Assembly: GCA_026394055.1 (NCBI GenBank)
Contig: JAPKYZ010000084.1
Location: forward strand, 1-46,081
DNA length: 46,081 nucleotides
DNA from: Acidobacteriota bacterium
GTDB taxonomy: Bacteria; Acidobacteriota; Terriglobia; Bryobacterales; Bryobacteraceae
Direction: 5' to 3'
Positions 1-8,460 of the stretch are shown here, piece after piece; within the stretch, counting starts at the first letter, position 1, and each line of letters begins with the position of its first letter. The position numbers were made by a program, and so were the translations under genes. The notes under the pieces are model-generated. The model saw only the letters and a list, made by a program, of their open reading frames with translations, was not told the origin of the DNA and searched no databases.

Positions 1-173
1 GGGTTCTCGTAAAAAGCCTTGCCCAGATTGCGGTGGCGGGCCAGCCGCTCTTCGGCAGAAAAAGCGATGGCTGGCTTCGGGCTTTGTGCCGAAACCAGCC
101 ATGCTGCACAGGCTAGACAAACTGCGGTAGACAAAAGACCGGTCGCGGCGGACGTAGCGGCAAAACCTTTCAC
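1..173 (-). CDS. Secreted TPR/CRTAC1-like protein, N-terminal fragment cut by window edge
   Basis: Only about 57 N-terminal codons are present; the gene runs off the left edge. A GTG start is chosen because it is followed by Lys and a hydrophobic stretch ending in a plausible signal-peptidase site (AWLVSAQS), after which the mature chain begins. The mature part contains RHRNLGKAFYENP, a sequence I associate with acidobacterial secreted proteins that carry TPRs followed by FG-GAP/ASPIC-UnbV (CRTAC1-like) repeats. That family assignment is from memory of the motif and cannot be tested on this fragment. The reading frame stays open upstream into the end of the next gene, and no clear Shine-Dalgarno sequence precedes the GTG, so the start is uncertain. 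Confidence 0.55.
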   Translation of the reverse strand, partial: MKGFAATSAATGLLSTAVCLACAAWLVSAQSPKPAIAFSAEERLARHRNLGKAFYEN

Positions 174-218
174 GAAGGTCAGCTTATCGCAACGCCCGCC
201 ACGCCAGTTACGGAGCCG

Positions 219-2285
219 TTACCGGACGGGCAGCAGCACCGGGTTGGCCGTGGCCGTCCCCTGCTTCACTTCCACGGGAGCCAAGCCCGCCGTGACGCCA
301 TCGGGAATGCGGACCAGCATCCAGTAGAGGCCCACCGAATTGGGGACCGCCTGCGCCAGCGTGACCGTGGCCGCGCGTCCGCCAATGTTGACGATGGGCG
401 TCTGCGCCACCGTATTGGAATCGCCCGCACCCGCGCCCGTGGCCAGTGCCGGTGTCGTGGCACCCAGACCCGTGGCCCACAGGAGGATGATATCGCCCGC
501 GCGAGCCGCATTGTCCGCCGTGATGTAGGTGGAATCGGAAAGGCGGTAAGCGCTGGCGAGATAGCCCTGGGGTACGATGCGGTCAAAGAAGATGGCCGGG
601 GCGGGGTTCGCCACCATGATGGTCATGGTGTTCGACATGCCATTGGGGCCGACGACGTAAACCGGTTGCATCCCGGCCGGCGAATCAACCGGCACCTGAG
701 CGGCCACCGTGCGCGGGCTGACGCTCAACAGCGGAGCGGCGCGGTTGGCAAAGACCAAGCTGGTGCCGTTGATCTGGCCCGGGGCGTTGGTGGTGGGTGA
801 GCCGCCGTTGCTGGCGCCCACCTTGGTGAGATTGCGGCCGTAGACCGAGACCAGGCCGCCCGGAGCAACCACCTGATAGGCGGGGTCCGAGACGCCGCTG
901 ATCAGCGTTTCAATGCTGGGCAGACCGAACGGACGGGGTTCCAGCTGTTCGCGCACCACCCCGCCCGGATTCACCGTGCTGTGGAGGTTGACGTAGGCCG
1001 CGGCCGGGTCCGTGATGATGGTGTTCAGCGTCGCCACACCGGCGGCATTGCTCACCGTGATCTGGCGGTAGATGTTGCCGAAGCCGGTGGTGCTGACCAC
1101 GGGCGCCGTGGCCGTCGTGCGGGTGTCGATGGTGACGCCGCCGTTGGCGCCCGCCAAACCGTTGTGGATGTGGAGACCGGTAAAGGTTACGGCCTCCGGG
1201 AAGCGATAGTTGATGTCGAACAGAACGGAGCCTGCCTGCACCTTGCCCGTGTCGTCGCGCAGGGTCCAGATCACTTGGCGGGCGTTGGCGCTGGCGGCGA
1301 TCGTGACGGCCGGCACTTCGTTGGACGGCAGCATCGTTTGCTGGAACACCATGGCGTCGGTGCGGCGCAGCTGGCCGCGGCAGAAGCCACCGGGGAAGGT
1401 CCGGGTGTGGATGTTGACGTAGAAGGCTTGCGGGTCGTTGATGATGTCGTAGGCCGTGCTGACCTGCGCAGCGGCGTTCAAGTTCACTTCGACGTCGTAG
1501 CTCAAGTTGCCGGTACCGTTGGCGTTGGCGGGCACGGCGTTGTTGCCGTTGATGCCGGTGTCGATGGTGACCGGGCCATTGGTGCCCGCGGCGCCACGGT
1601 GGATGTGATAGCCGGTGAACACGGTGTCGGCGGGCATGCCGGTGTAGTTGATGTCGAAATTGAAGGTGGCCGAGGTCAGCACATTCTGCGGAGTGGTCGT
1701 GTACAGCATCGTCACGGTCGAGACGGCGGAGGCGTTGGCATCGGCGATCGCCGGCACCTCGTTGGCCGGGTTCATCAAGCCCATGAAGACGCGCATCTGC
1801 GCCCGTTCCAGCTGTCCGCGAATGGCACCACCCGGGTTATCGGAGGTGTGGACGTTAAAGTAGAAGCCCGCCGGGTTGGTCAGCATGTCGGTGGCCGTCG
1901 AAAGCGCCGCCTCATTGGTGGCGCTGATCTGCCCCTGGCGGACCAGCGTGCCCGTGGCGGGCTGGGCGTCGATGCGGGTGAGGCTGGAATCGATGGTGAC
2001 CGGGCCGTTGATGCCGGCGGCGCCACGATGGATGTGCATACCCGTGATGTTGACGGCGGCCGGAAAGCGGTAGTTGACCTGAAAGTCAGCCGATCCGGAG
2101 ACAATCTTGCCGCTGGCGTCACGAACGATGTGCAGCCAAACGGTGCCCATCCCGCTGGCCTCCAGATTGGTGATGGCGGGAACTTCATTCGCCGGCGAGA
2201 GGATAGCGCGGAATGGGATCGTTTCAACGGTCTGGGCAAATGCCGCGGCCGCTGTGAGCAGTGCGAGTAGGAGGTGTTTTTTCAT
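219..2285 (-). CDS. Secreted triple-CHRD protein with Solibacter-type C-terminal domain
   Basis: Start set at the ATG giving MKKHLLLALLTAAAAFAQ, a good signal peptide; an in-frame ATG six codons upstream would add MIGSTS before it. The mature protein holds three CHRD repeats at about residues 18-160, 163-305 and 307-455. Each opens with a block like SPANEVPA or PSNEVPAV, carries a core HIHRGAAG or HIHNGLAG with a GPVTID-type strand, and ends NVHTSDNPGG..RGQLE or similar. Residues about 465-688 match the Solibacter-type C-terminal domain (VSVYGRNL..., AAPLLSVSPRTVAAQVP..., LLWATGLG...). CHRD domains are extracellular beta-sandwich folds first noted in chordin; their bacterial role is unknown, and the C-terminal domain is also uncharacterised. 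It is probably exported to the periplasm or cell surface. No partner gene is evident. Confidence 0.85.
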   Translation of the reverse strand: MKKHLLLALLTAAAAFAQTVETIPFRAILSPANEVPAITNLEASGMGTVWLHIVRDASGKIVSGSADFQVNYRFPAAVNITGMHIHRGAAGINGPVTIDSSLTRIDAQPATGTLVRQGQISATNEAALSTATDMLTNPAGFYFNVHTSDNPGGAIRGQLERAQMRVFMGLMNPANEVPAIADANASAVSTVTMLYTTTPQNVLTSATFNFDINYTGMPADTVFTGYHIHRGAAGTNGPVTIDTGINGNNAVPANANGTGNLSYDVEVNLNAAAQVSTAYDIINDPQAFYVNIHTRTFPGGFCRGQLRRTDAMVFQQTMLPSNEVPAVTIAASANARQVIWTLRDDTGKVQAGSVLFDINYRFPEAVTFTGLHIHNGLAGANGGVTIDTRTTATAPVVSTTGFGNIYRQITVSNAAGVATLNTIITDPAAAYVNLHSTVNPGGVVREQLEPRPFGLPSIETLISGVSDPAYQVVAPGGLVSVYGRNLTKVGASNGGSPTTNAPGQINGTSLVFANRAAPLLSVSPRTVAAQVPVDSPAGMQPVYVVGPNGMSNTMTIMVANPAPAIFFDRIVPQGYLASAYRLSDSTYITADNAARAGDIILLWATGLGATTPALATGAGAGDSNTVAQTPIVNIGGRAATVTLAQAVPNSVGLYWMLVRIPDGVTAGLAPVEVKQGTATANPVLLPVR

Positions 2286-2410
2286 CGACGTGGAACCTAT
2301 CATGAAACCCTGTTAGCAATTTCGGGGCCTTAGCCCCTCCGGGCTTGAGTACATCACAAGTCGTTGTCACGAGCAAGCAGAATCGACAGCCGCCGCCGAG
2401 TCGACTAGCC

Positions 2411-2416
2411 TATACT
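2411..2416 (+). promoter_or_regulatory. -10 box TATACT for the small conserved gene, leaderless geometry
   Basis: TATACT ends seven bases before the A of the ATG at 2423, which places the expected transcription start at or next to the start codon. No Shine-Dalgarno sequence lies before that ATG and no good -35 hexamer is visible. Confidence 0.5.
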
Positions 2417-2422
2417 GACCTT

Positions 2423-2854
2423 ATGTTCTTCCGCCGCGTGAAGCCGCATATCGCCACGTTTGATGAGTGCCTGAAAACCATGGCTGGCTTGGGCATCAAG
2501 TCGTCGAAAAAGTCTGAAGGGAAAGCCGCTGTCATGCGGGACCGCTGCGCGGCCGTCGTCAAAACGGACGGGAGTTCCTATACGGTGGACCCGATCGGCA
2601 TCGTCGTCGGCAATGAGATCGCCGTATTGGTGGATGGCGGCAATCAGAAGTTCTGGCAGACCCCGAGCGACAAGCGCGAACCCGCCCAGGCGGAGCAGTT
2701 GGTGGCGCTGCACGCGTTTTCAGAAGACATCCGGGAGTCGCTCGGCTTAACCAGCCTCTACAACGAAGGTCTGGGCTCAGTGAATGCGTCCCACATGTAC
2801 GATCGCGTCAAGGATCGTGATCACGGCGCAGCGCATCGCCCTTGGGAAGCGTAA
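2423..2854 (+). CDS. Conserved acidobacterial protein of unknown function
   Basis: 143-residue soluble protein starting MFFRRVKPHIATFDEC. The frame is open further upstream to 2345, but this ATG is preferred because the -10 box at 2411 sits directly in front of it and the upstream extension looks non-coding. No signal peptide or membrane segment is seen. The central part (DPIGIVVGNEIAVLVDGG, QKFWQTPS) and the tail (GLTSLYNEGLG, YDRVKDRD) look like a compact conserved domain that I recall from other acidobacterial genomes without a function. It stands alone: divergent from the CHRD gene and convergent with the TPR gene at 2949. Confidence 0.65.
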   Translation: MFFRRVKPHIATFDECLKTMAGLGIKSSKKSEGKAAVMRDRCAAVVKTDGSSYTVDPIGIVVGNEIAVLVDGGNQKFWQTPSDKREPAQAEQLVALHAFSEDIRESLGLTSLYNEGLGSVNASHMYDRVKDRDHGAAHRPWEA

Positions 2855-2941
2855 CTCGCTAGACGAGACGGCCGGTGCCGCGGCTCAAAATGACCGCAGC
2901 CGGTCGGCTGATGTCACTGGACTCACCCGTGTGGGCGGTCC

Positions 2942-2967
2942 GGCCAGCCTACTTCTTCTGGCTGGCC
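2942..2967 (-). terminator. Hairpin at the end of the TPR lipoprotein-like gene
   Basis: GGCCAGCC (2942-2949) and GGCTGGCC (2960-2967) form a perfect 8-bp stem around a 10-base loop containing the stop codon. It lies between convergent genes. No T-run follows on either strand, so it may not be an intrinsic terminator. Confidence 0.35.
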
Positions 2968-4631
2968 AAATAGTTACGCCGCATCAAGATTGGCGTCAAT
3001 GGCGTCGCCGTGGGCAAGCGCGGGATGCCATGCTGGGCCAGCAGTGATTTGGCCTCCGCCTCTTTGCCGGACCCCGTCAACGCCCACGCGAGCAGCGTCC
3101 GCACTTCCGCATCATCCGGGATGGGGGTTTGCTCCAACCCTTTTTGGAACAACTGCGCGGCGGCCTCGTAGTGCTGATTCACCAACAGAGCCGTGCCCAA
3201 GGCCAACGTCCCGACGCCTTTGATCCGCGGGTCGGCGAACTGGACACTCGCCCGCTTGGCCCACTCGGCTGGCGGCGCGGGTCCCAGGCTGACGAACAAC
3301 GCCAGCAGACCATTCACCGAATTCACCTGCCGCGTTGGGAAGGCCCGTTGCAGCGCCTGCTGTGCGCCGGGCAGGTCACCGCGCAGGCGGCTCCAGAGGG
3401 CGACGTGGGTCTCAGCCAACGGCGTCTTCACCGCGCGCATGGCCGTTTCCCCCTCCGCCGGCCGGTCACTGGCGAAGAGCCACAGCGCCTGCAGATAAGC
3501 CTGACCTTGGGGCGACGTATCGCTCAGGGCATCGAGAAATGCCTTCCAATGCTTGTCCGCCCCGGCGCGATCACCGGCCATCAGTCGCGAGACGGCGGCC
3601 TTGTACATGCCTTGGCCGTTGAGGAACGTGGGATCTTTCTTGTAAGAGTCCAGGAAGTATTTTTCGGCGGCGGCGAAGTCGCCCAAATAGAAGTGGACCT
3701 CACCCAATGAATCGAGCGGATTGGCCTGATCGGGCGTCAGTTGGGCGTACTTCTCCAACGCCTCGCGAGCCCCTTTCAAGTCTCCGGCGTAGGCCCGCAT
3801 GTAGCCCAGGTCGTTCCAGACCGTCGCATCGGCGGGTAGCAGCTCGGCCAGGCGCGCTTGATTGGCGGCGGCGGACTTGGCCTGGCGCGACCGCAATTGG
3901 GCCTGCACCAATCCCCGCAGCCGGGCCGGATCTTTGGGCCGCAACTGGCTGAGCCGCTCGAGCGCCGCGGCTTGACCGGACGCACTTCCGGTCAGCACCG
4001 CTTGGTCCAGCATCAGCTGCGCTTGTGTCGGCTCATCCAAGCTTTTGCCCCGAGCCATACCGGCCGCGATCAGGCGAGCCGCTGCTTCTCGTTGGACACC
4101 CATTAGGCTGGCCGCGCCGTCCGCGTAGGCGACCCCGAAATCCGGCTCCAGGGCGACGGCGTCTTCAAAGCGGCGCTCGCCATAGGCTTTCAGCGCCTCC
4201 GTCTTCAGCGGCGGAGCGGGTTTGGCCTCCGGGTCCAGCCAACGCCCGACGGGCGCCACCAAGGACGGCAATCCGGCCGCGACACTCCCGGCGGATTCAA
4301 ACCCTTCGCCACCCGGCTTCCAGCACCGCAACTTGAGCTGCGCCGCGGAGCCTTCCAAGCGGCAATAGACCGGAATGGCGGCCACCTGCGCCGCCTGAGT
4401 TTCAGCCAGCGATCGCGCTCGCGACAGCTCCACCTTGGGTGACGCGGCCAGCTGGCTGGTCACCAGCGCCCGCACGGCCTCCGGCGCCCAAGCCAGTTCG
4501 TCGCCGCTGGTGAGGTTCTCCACCGGCGCCATGGCAAAACGAGCGAAGACCGGTGCCTCCGGCTTCCGCGCACAATCAGTCAACAAAAGGCCGGTGGCGG
4601 CCGCTAGATACCACGTTACGCGCTGTTTCAA
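2949..4631 (-). CDS. Exported TPR protein, possible lipoprotein
   Basis: About 560 residues. The start is TTG, overlapping the TGA of the upstream TPR gene as TTGA, with AAGGTG just upstream; this suggests translational coupling. The N-terminus (WYLAAATGLLLTDCARK) is a signal sequence with Cys at about 20; LTDC is a poor lipobox because of Asp at -1, so lipidation is uncertain. Residues about 25-130 form a separate domain (FAMAPVENLT..., VYCRLEGSAAQLKLRCWKPGG). The rest is TPR-like helical hairpins with PxxxxxWNDLGY, PLDSLGEVHFYLGDFAAAEK and similar units. Likely a periplasmic or envelope scaffold acting with the PBP encoded upstream in the same operon; no enzymatic motif was seen. Confidence 0.7.
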   Translation of the reverse strand: MKQRVTWYLAAATGLLLTDCARKPEAPVFARFAMAPVENLTSGDELAWAPEAVRALVTSQLAASPKVELSRARSLAETQAAQVAAIPVYCRLEGSAAQLKLRCWKPGGEGFESAGSVAAGLPSLVAPVGRWLDPEAKPAPPLKTEALKAYGERRFEDAVALEPDFGVAYADGAASLMGVQREAAARLIAAGMARGKSLDEPTQAQLMLDQAVLTGSASGQAAALERLSQLRPKDPARLRGLVQAQLRSRQAKSAAANQARLAELLPADATVWNDLGYMRAYAGDLKGAREALEKYAQLTPDQANPLDSLGEVHFYLGDFAAAEKYFLDSYKKDPTFLNGQGMYKAAVSRLMAGDRAGADKHWKAFLDALSDTSPQGQAYLQALWLFASDRPAEGETAMRAVKTPLAETHVALWSRLRGDLPGAQQALQRAFPTRQVNSVNGLLALFVSLGPAPPAEWAKRASVQFADPRIKGVGTLALGTALLVNQHYEAAAQLFQKGLEQTPIPDDAEVRTLLAWALTGSGKEAEAKSLLAQHGIPRLPTATPLTPILMRRNYLASQKK

Positions 4632-5425
4632 AGCACCTTCGGTTTGTACTGCAAGAGTTCCTGAAATTCGGGCAGCTCGCGCATGGCGGCAAAGGAGGGG
4701 TCGTCGTTCATCCGGTCCCGCTCCTTAAAGCCTTCCTCCAGCGCCTTGCGCAGATACATCAGCGCGCGCTCGGAGTTGCCGGATTTGGCGTAGGTCTTGG
4801 CCAGATAGAAGTGGAATTTGGCCCGCTCTTCGACAGTCCGTTCCTGCAGCATCACGCCCGCCGCGCCGCGATGCTCAAACACTTCCGGGTCGAGCGCGAG
4901 CGCCTGCTGATAAGCCTTGAAGGCTTCGTCATAGCTCTTGCGCGCGAAATAGGCCGTGCCCAGGTTGCTCAAAATCGAGGCCGAATCCGGCGTCAACCGC
5001 AGCGCCCGGCGGTAGGAGCTGACGGCGCGGCGGTAGTTCTTTTTGGCGTAGTGGATGGTGCCCAAGTTGTTCACGGCTTCCGGATACTTGGGGTTGATCT
5101 TGGCGGCGCGCTCGTAGTAGCGCTTGGCCGCGTCCAGATCCAGCATCTGGTGGTAGGCGATGCCGACCTTGTTCCAAGTGATGGCCGACGAGGGGTCCAT
5201 CTGCTTGTACATCTCGGCCGCTTCGCGGTACATCTTGCGCGCCATAAAGATATCGCCGCGCATCTCTGGGCCCAAGGCTTGCGGGCCAGTGGCCGGCAGC
5301 GCCGGAGCCTTTAAGCCGCCGCGGCTGTCGGCAAACCCCTGTGCTGCGATAGCAGGTGGGGCGCTCCCCGCGGCGGATGCCGTCTGTTGCGTGAAAAAAC
5401 TTGCCAGCAGGACGAGTGTCAGCAT
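4628..5425 (-). CDS. Secreted TPR protein downstream of PBP
   Basis: 265 residues starting MLTLVLLASFFTQQTASA, a short signal peptide. Four or so canonical TPRs follow at about residues 60-250, for example NLGTIHYAKKNYRRAVSSYR and NLGTAYFARKSYDEAFKAYQ. A strong GGGAGG lies five bases before the ATG (plus-strand 5431-5436). It begins only 15 bases after the stop of the penicillin-binding protein and overlaps the next TPR gene, so the three genes are almost certainly one transcript. By context it could be a periplasmic adaptor for peptidoglycan synthesis, comparable in idea to the TPR regulators of class A PBPs in other bacteria; this role is inferred. Confidence 0.8.
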   Translation of the reverse strand: MLTLVLLASFFTQQTASAAGSAPPAIAAQGFADSRGGLKAPALPATGPQALGPEMRGDIFMARKMYREAAEMYKQMDPSSAITWNKVGIAYHQMLDLDAAKRYYERAAKINPKYPEAVNNLGTIHYAKKNYRRAVSSYRRALRLTPDSASILSNLGTAYFARKSYDEAFKAYQQALALDPEVFEHRGAAGVMLQERTVEERAKFHFYLAKTYAKSGNSERALMYLRKALEEGFKERDRMNDDPSFAAMRELPEFQELLQYKPKVL

Positions 5426-5440
5426 GGCTGCCTCCCGAAT

Positions 5441-7924
5441 CTACCTGAATATAGCCCGAAAACGGTCAAACAGTCCCTTCTTTTCTTTCGGCGCCACCGG
5501 AGTTGGGGTGGCCGCCGGTTGAACCGGGATGGATTGTGGCTCTGCCCGGGCGATGCGGGCCGCACGCCGCGGGGTGGCCGGTTCACCGGGTTGAGGCTCC
5601 GCTGCCGGAGCATTCGGCTCATCCCAGGATGCCACCTGAGTGCCGCCCGAACCGCCACAGGAATCGGCCGGCTGCGTGCCGGCAATAAATACTTCGCTGC
5701 GCTCGCCGCACTGGGTCACAATGACGCCCTCCGGCGGAGAGAACGGCATCACACCTTTGTAGTCGCTATGCAAGTGGGCGCGCTTCATGAACTCGGTCCA
5801 GATCGGCAGCGCCGCTTTGGCGCCCTCCAGCTTCAGGTCCGTGTTGTCATCAAAGCCCACCCAAACAACGGTGATCAACTTGGAAGTGAAGCCCGCAAAC
5901 CAGGCGTCGCGGGAGGTCCCGGTCTTGCCCGCCGCCGGCAGGCCGAAGCCGCGGCCCCGGGCACCGGCACCGGTGCCGGAACGCATCACTTCTTCCAGCA
6001 GGTTCACCATCATGTAGGCCACCCGCGGGTCCAGTACTTTGCGCTTTTCGGGCTTCGCCTCGTAGATCCGGTCGCCGTCCTGGGTGTAGATCGCCTTGAT
6101 CAGTGACGGCTTGATGTATTGGCCGCCGTTGGCGAATACGGTGTACGCCCCCGCCATATCGAGCGGCGTCGCATCGTAGGAGCCCAGGGCAATCGACGGC
6201 GTCGCCACCTGATTGGGCAGCCCGGCTTCCTTGGCGAGGGCGGCCACCTTGGCGTAGCCCACCATCTGGGCCAGCTCAACGGTAGGGATGTTCAAGCTTT
6301 TGGCCAACGCCTGCCGCACCGTCACCTGGCCGTAGAATTTGTTGCCAAAGTTGCCCGGCTCATATTCCTTGTCGTCGTAGTGGAAGACCTTGGCCTCGTC
6401 CATCATCACCATCGACGGGGTGATGACGGTGGTGGCGGCCGGATCGAGCCCCGAATTCAGTGCGGCCGCATAGACCAGCGGCTTAAAGATCGATCCCGGC
6501 TGCCGCTTGGCCAACACGCGGTTCAACTGGCTGGCGCCGTAGTTCCGCCCACCCAGCAGCGCCCGCACTTCGCCGGTCTCTGCATCGAGCGCCACCAGCG
6601 CCACCTGGACATCGCGCACGGCCTCTTTGGTCCGCTTCCGGCGGCCGTTCACCAGATCGTCCGGTTCCTTGATCCCGATACGCACAGCATCGGCGGCGTC
6701 CTTCTGGAGGCGCGGGTCGAGCGTGGTGTAGACCCGGTAGGCGCGATTCTGGAAGTCATGGTCGGCCATGTTGTCCTGCAACCAGTCGTTGGCCAGGTCA
6801 ACAAAGTAGGGCGCGTCGTTGGAGTCGACAGCTCCGGTCGCCACCTGCACCGGCGCCTCGGCCGCCGTGGCATAGCCGCGATCGTCGATATAGCCGTTGT
6901 CGCGCATCAGGGTCAGCACCACGTTGCGGCGGGACCGTGAGCGCTCCGGCCACCGGACCGGGTTGGTGAAGCTGGGCCGCTGGATCAGCCCGGCCAGCGT
7001 GGCGGCTTCGGCCAACGTCAACTGCTTGATATCTTTGCCGAAATAGGCCTGCGCCGCTTCGCCAAAGCCCAGGATCTGGAAGCTGCCCCGGCGGCCCATG
7101 TCGACGTTGTTGGCGTAGTACTCAAAGATCTGCTCTTTGGTCAGCGTTCGCTCTAAGTGCAGCGTAATCAACGTTTCGGCGGCCTTGCGCTTCCACGATT
7201 TCTCGGGCGTCAGCCAGATGCCGCGCGCCAGCTGCATGGTAAGCGTCGAGGCGCCTTCGGCATGGCGGCCGGCTTTCAAATCGACAAAAGCGGCCTTCAT
7301 GATGCGCAACGGGTCAAACCCGGCGTGCTTGAAGAAGCGCTTATCCTCCACCGAAACAACGGCTTGCACCAGCTGCGGGGGGATGTCTTCAAACTTGACG
7401 ATGCGGCGCTTCTGGCGGTTCCGGTCAAATAGATTGGTGACCAACTCCGGCTCCAGCTGGAACACCGTGCGGCGCGAGGCGTCGCGTAAGGAGACGATCT
7501 GGGCCACCTGCGACCGGCCGGATTCGCCCACGGCGATCTTGATCAGGAACGATTCCTGGCGGAAGAAGGAGTCCGGGCCAGGGAAGATCTCGATGCCATC
7601 GGGCCGCTTTTTAAACCAGCCGATCAAGCCGCCTTCGGATTCGCGGTACCCCGCCCGGCGAAGCTCCGAGGCGATGTCGTCGGCCGTCAGCTCATCGCCG
7701 ACATGGACCGTTTCCGGCGCGGCGTACAGCTTGGACGTCTTGGCAAAGGGCCCGACGGCCAATTTCTGTTCGATCAAACGTGCGTAGGTGACGTAGAAAT
7801 AGCCCGTCACGGCCAATGCGGAAACAATTCCGGCGGCGCCCACCAGCAATAGCCAGCGCACCCAACTGGTGCCCCAAAGGCGCCCGCTGGTGGAATTCCG
7901 CGAGACCTGATTCTTGGTTCTCAC
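5441..7924 (-). CDS. mrcB: Bifunctional penicillin-binding protein, PBP1B type (GT51 + transpeptidase)
   Basis: Class A PBP that polymerises lipid II and crosslinks peptidoglycan in the periplasm. From the GTG start (827 residues) it has a cytoplasmic N-terminus, one membrane helix (about 23-47), a UB2H-like module (KLYAAPETVHVGDELTADD, about 65-100), a GT51 glycosyltransferase with catalytic Glu in VEDKRFF (about 193) and EGASTLTMQLAR, and a transpeptidase domain with SxxK in GSIFKP (Ser about 478), SLN (about 543) and KTGTS (about 667). The C-terminal tail is Pro/Ala-rich. The frame extends 43 codons upstream, but that part is Arg/Trp-rich and overlaps the neighbouring gene; GTG at 7924 has a TACACT box eight bases upstream and no Shine-Dalgarno. 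UB2H marks it as PBP1B-like rather than PBP1A. Confidence 0.92.
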   Translation of the reverse strand: MRTKNQVSRNSTSGRLWGTSWVRWLLLVGAAGIVSALAVTGYFYVTYARLIEQKLAVGPFAKTSKLYAAPETVHVGDELTADDIASELRRAGYRESEGGLIGWFKKRPDGIEIFPGPDSFFRQESFLIKIAVGESGRSQVAQIVSLRDASRRTVFQLEPELVTNLFDRNRQKRRIVKFEDIPPQLVQAVVSVEDKRFFKHAGFDPLRIMKAAFVDLKAGRHAEGASTLTMQLARGIWLTPEKSWKRKAAETLITLHLERTLTKEQIFEYYANNVDMGRRGSFQILGFGEAAQAYFGKDIKQLTLAEAATLAGLIQRPSFTNPVRWPERSRSRRNVVLTLMRDNGYIDDRGYATAAEAPVQVATGAVDSNDAPYFVDLANDWLQDNMADHDFQNRAYRVYTTLDPRLQKDAADAVRIGIKEPDDLVNGRRKRTKEAVRDVQVALVALDAETGEVRALLGGRNYGASQLNRVLAKRQPGSIFKPLVYAAALNSGLDPAATTVITPSMVMMDEAKVFHYDDKEYEPGNFGNKFYGQVTVRQALAKSLNIPTVELAQMVGYAKVAALAKEAGLPNQVATPSIALGSYDATPLDMAGAYTVFANGGQYIKPSLIKAIYTQDGDRIYEAKPEKRKVLDPRVAYMMVNLLEEVMRSGTGAGARGRGFGLPAAGKTGTSRDAWFAGFTSKLITVVWVGFDDNTDLKLEGAKAALPIWTEFMKRAHLHSDYKGVMPFSPPEGVIVTQCGERSEVFIAGTQPADSCGGSGGTQVASWDEPNAPAAEPQPGEPATPRRAARIARAEPQSIPVQPAATPTPVAPKEKKGLFDRFRAIFR

Positions 7925-7931
7925 TACCCGC

Positions 7932-7937
7932 AGTGTA
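7932..7937 (-). promoter_or_regulatory. -10 box TACACT for the PBP gene, near-leaderless geometry
   Basis: On the minus strand TACACT lies at -8 to -13 from the GTG at 7924, in the 49-base gap behind the membrane gene. The mRNA would start within about one base of the start codon. Confidence 0.4.
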
Positions 7938-7973
7938 TCAACCCGTTCTGCCCGCTGCCTTCTGGAGCGGCCA

Positions 7974-8411
7974 CTACCGCTTGGGCCCCAGCGATTCCAA
8001 TTCAGCCCAAATGTCCTTGTGCTCCACCCACACGGGCGTCTCCCGGCCGGCAATCTGGAGCTCCGGCTGCGTCATGGTGCCGTGGCCGTAGGGACAGATG
8101 AATTCGGTGCGGGGCGGGGCAAAGATGGTGGCCGCCGACCAGGAGCCGCTATTCACCGGCATCCGCAGCCGCCGCGCGCATGTCCGGCACCGGTATTTCT
8201 GATCAATGATGACCAGCGCCAGCAAGCCGGTGCAGATCAACGTGTAGACCATCATCGCCGTCGTGTACGCCAGATCATGAGAAAACGGTGCGTGGCCAAA
8301 TCGCGTGGCGGTGTACCCGATGGGGACCACGGCCCGGATCAACCACTTCAGTCCGGCCGCCAGCGCGGCCACCACCGCCAACTTCGCGCCAAACAAACCC
8401 CAGTATTTCAT
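7974..8411 (-). CDS. Small membrane protein with CxxC zinc-ribbon-like motif
   Basis: 145 residues. Two hydrophobic helices (about 8-30 and 50-70) are followed by a soluble tail with CRTC (about 75-78) and a later CPYGHG that could complete a metal site with Cys and His. A middle segment (VNSGSWSAATIFAPP) separates the two. No enzymatic family is recognised. It sits between proline dehydrogenase and PBP on the same strand. Function unknown; rubredoxin- or zinc-ribbon-like metal binding is inferred from the Cys spacing only. Confidence 0.7.
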   Translation of the reverse strand: MKYWGLFGAKLAVVAALAAGLKWLIRAVVPIGYTATRFGHAPFSHDLAYTTAMMVYTLICTGLLALVIIDQKYRCRTCARRLRMPVNSGSWSAATIFAPPRTEFICPYGHGTMTQPELQIAGRETPVWVEHKDIWAELESLGPKR

Positions 8412-8460
8412 CTTGATCGTGCCTCGCCCTTAAGACCCCTCAGCGGGGTGGCTGGTTCCA

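Noticed and set aside
981..2270. Long plus-strand open frame (about 429 codons) opposite the CHRD gene
   Set aside because: It is the mirror of a gene with signal peptide and three recognisable CHRD repeats; its own translation is Gly/Val/Arg/Asp-rich low complexity, a usual antisense artefact in high-GC DNA.
2324..2337. GGGGC...GCCCC hairpin in the leader of the CHRD gene, possible riboswitch
   Set aside because: Only five base pairs and no conserved aptamer elements; GC-rich DNA gives such stems by chance.
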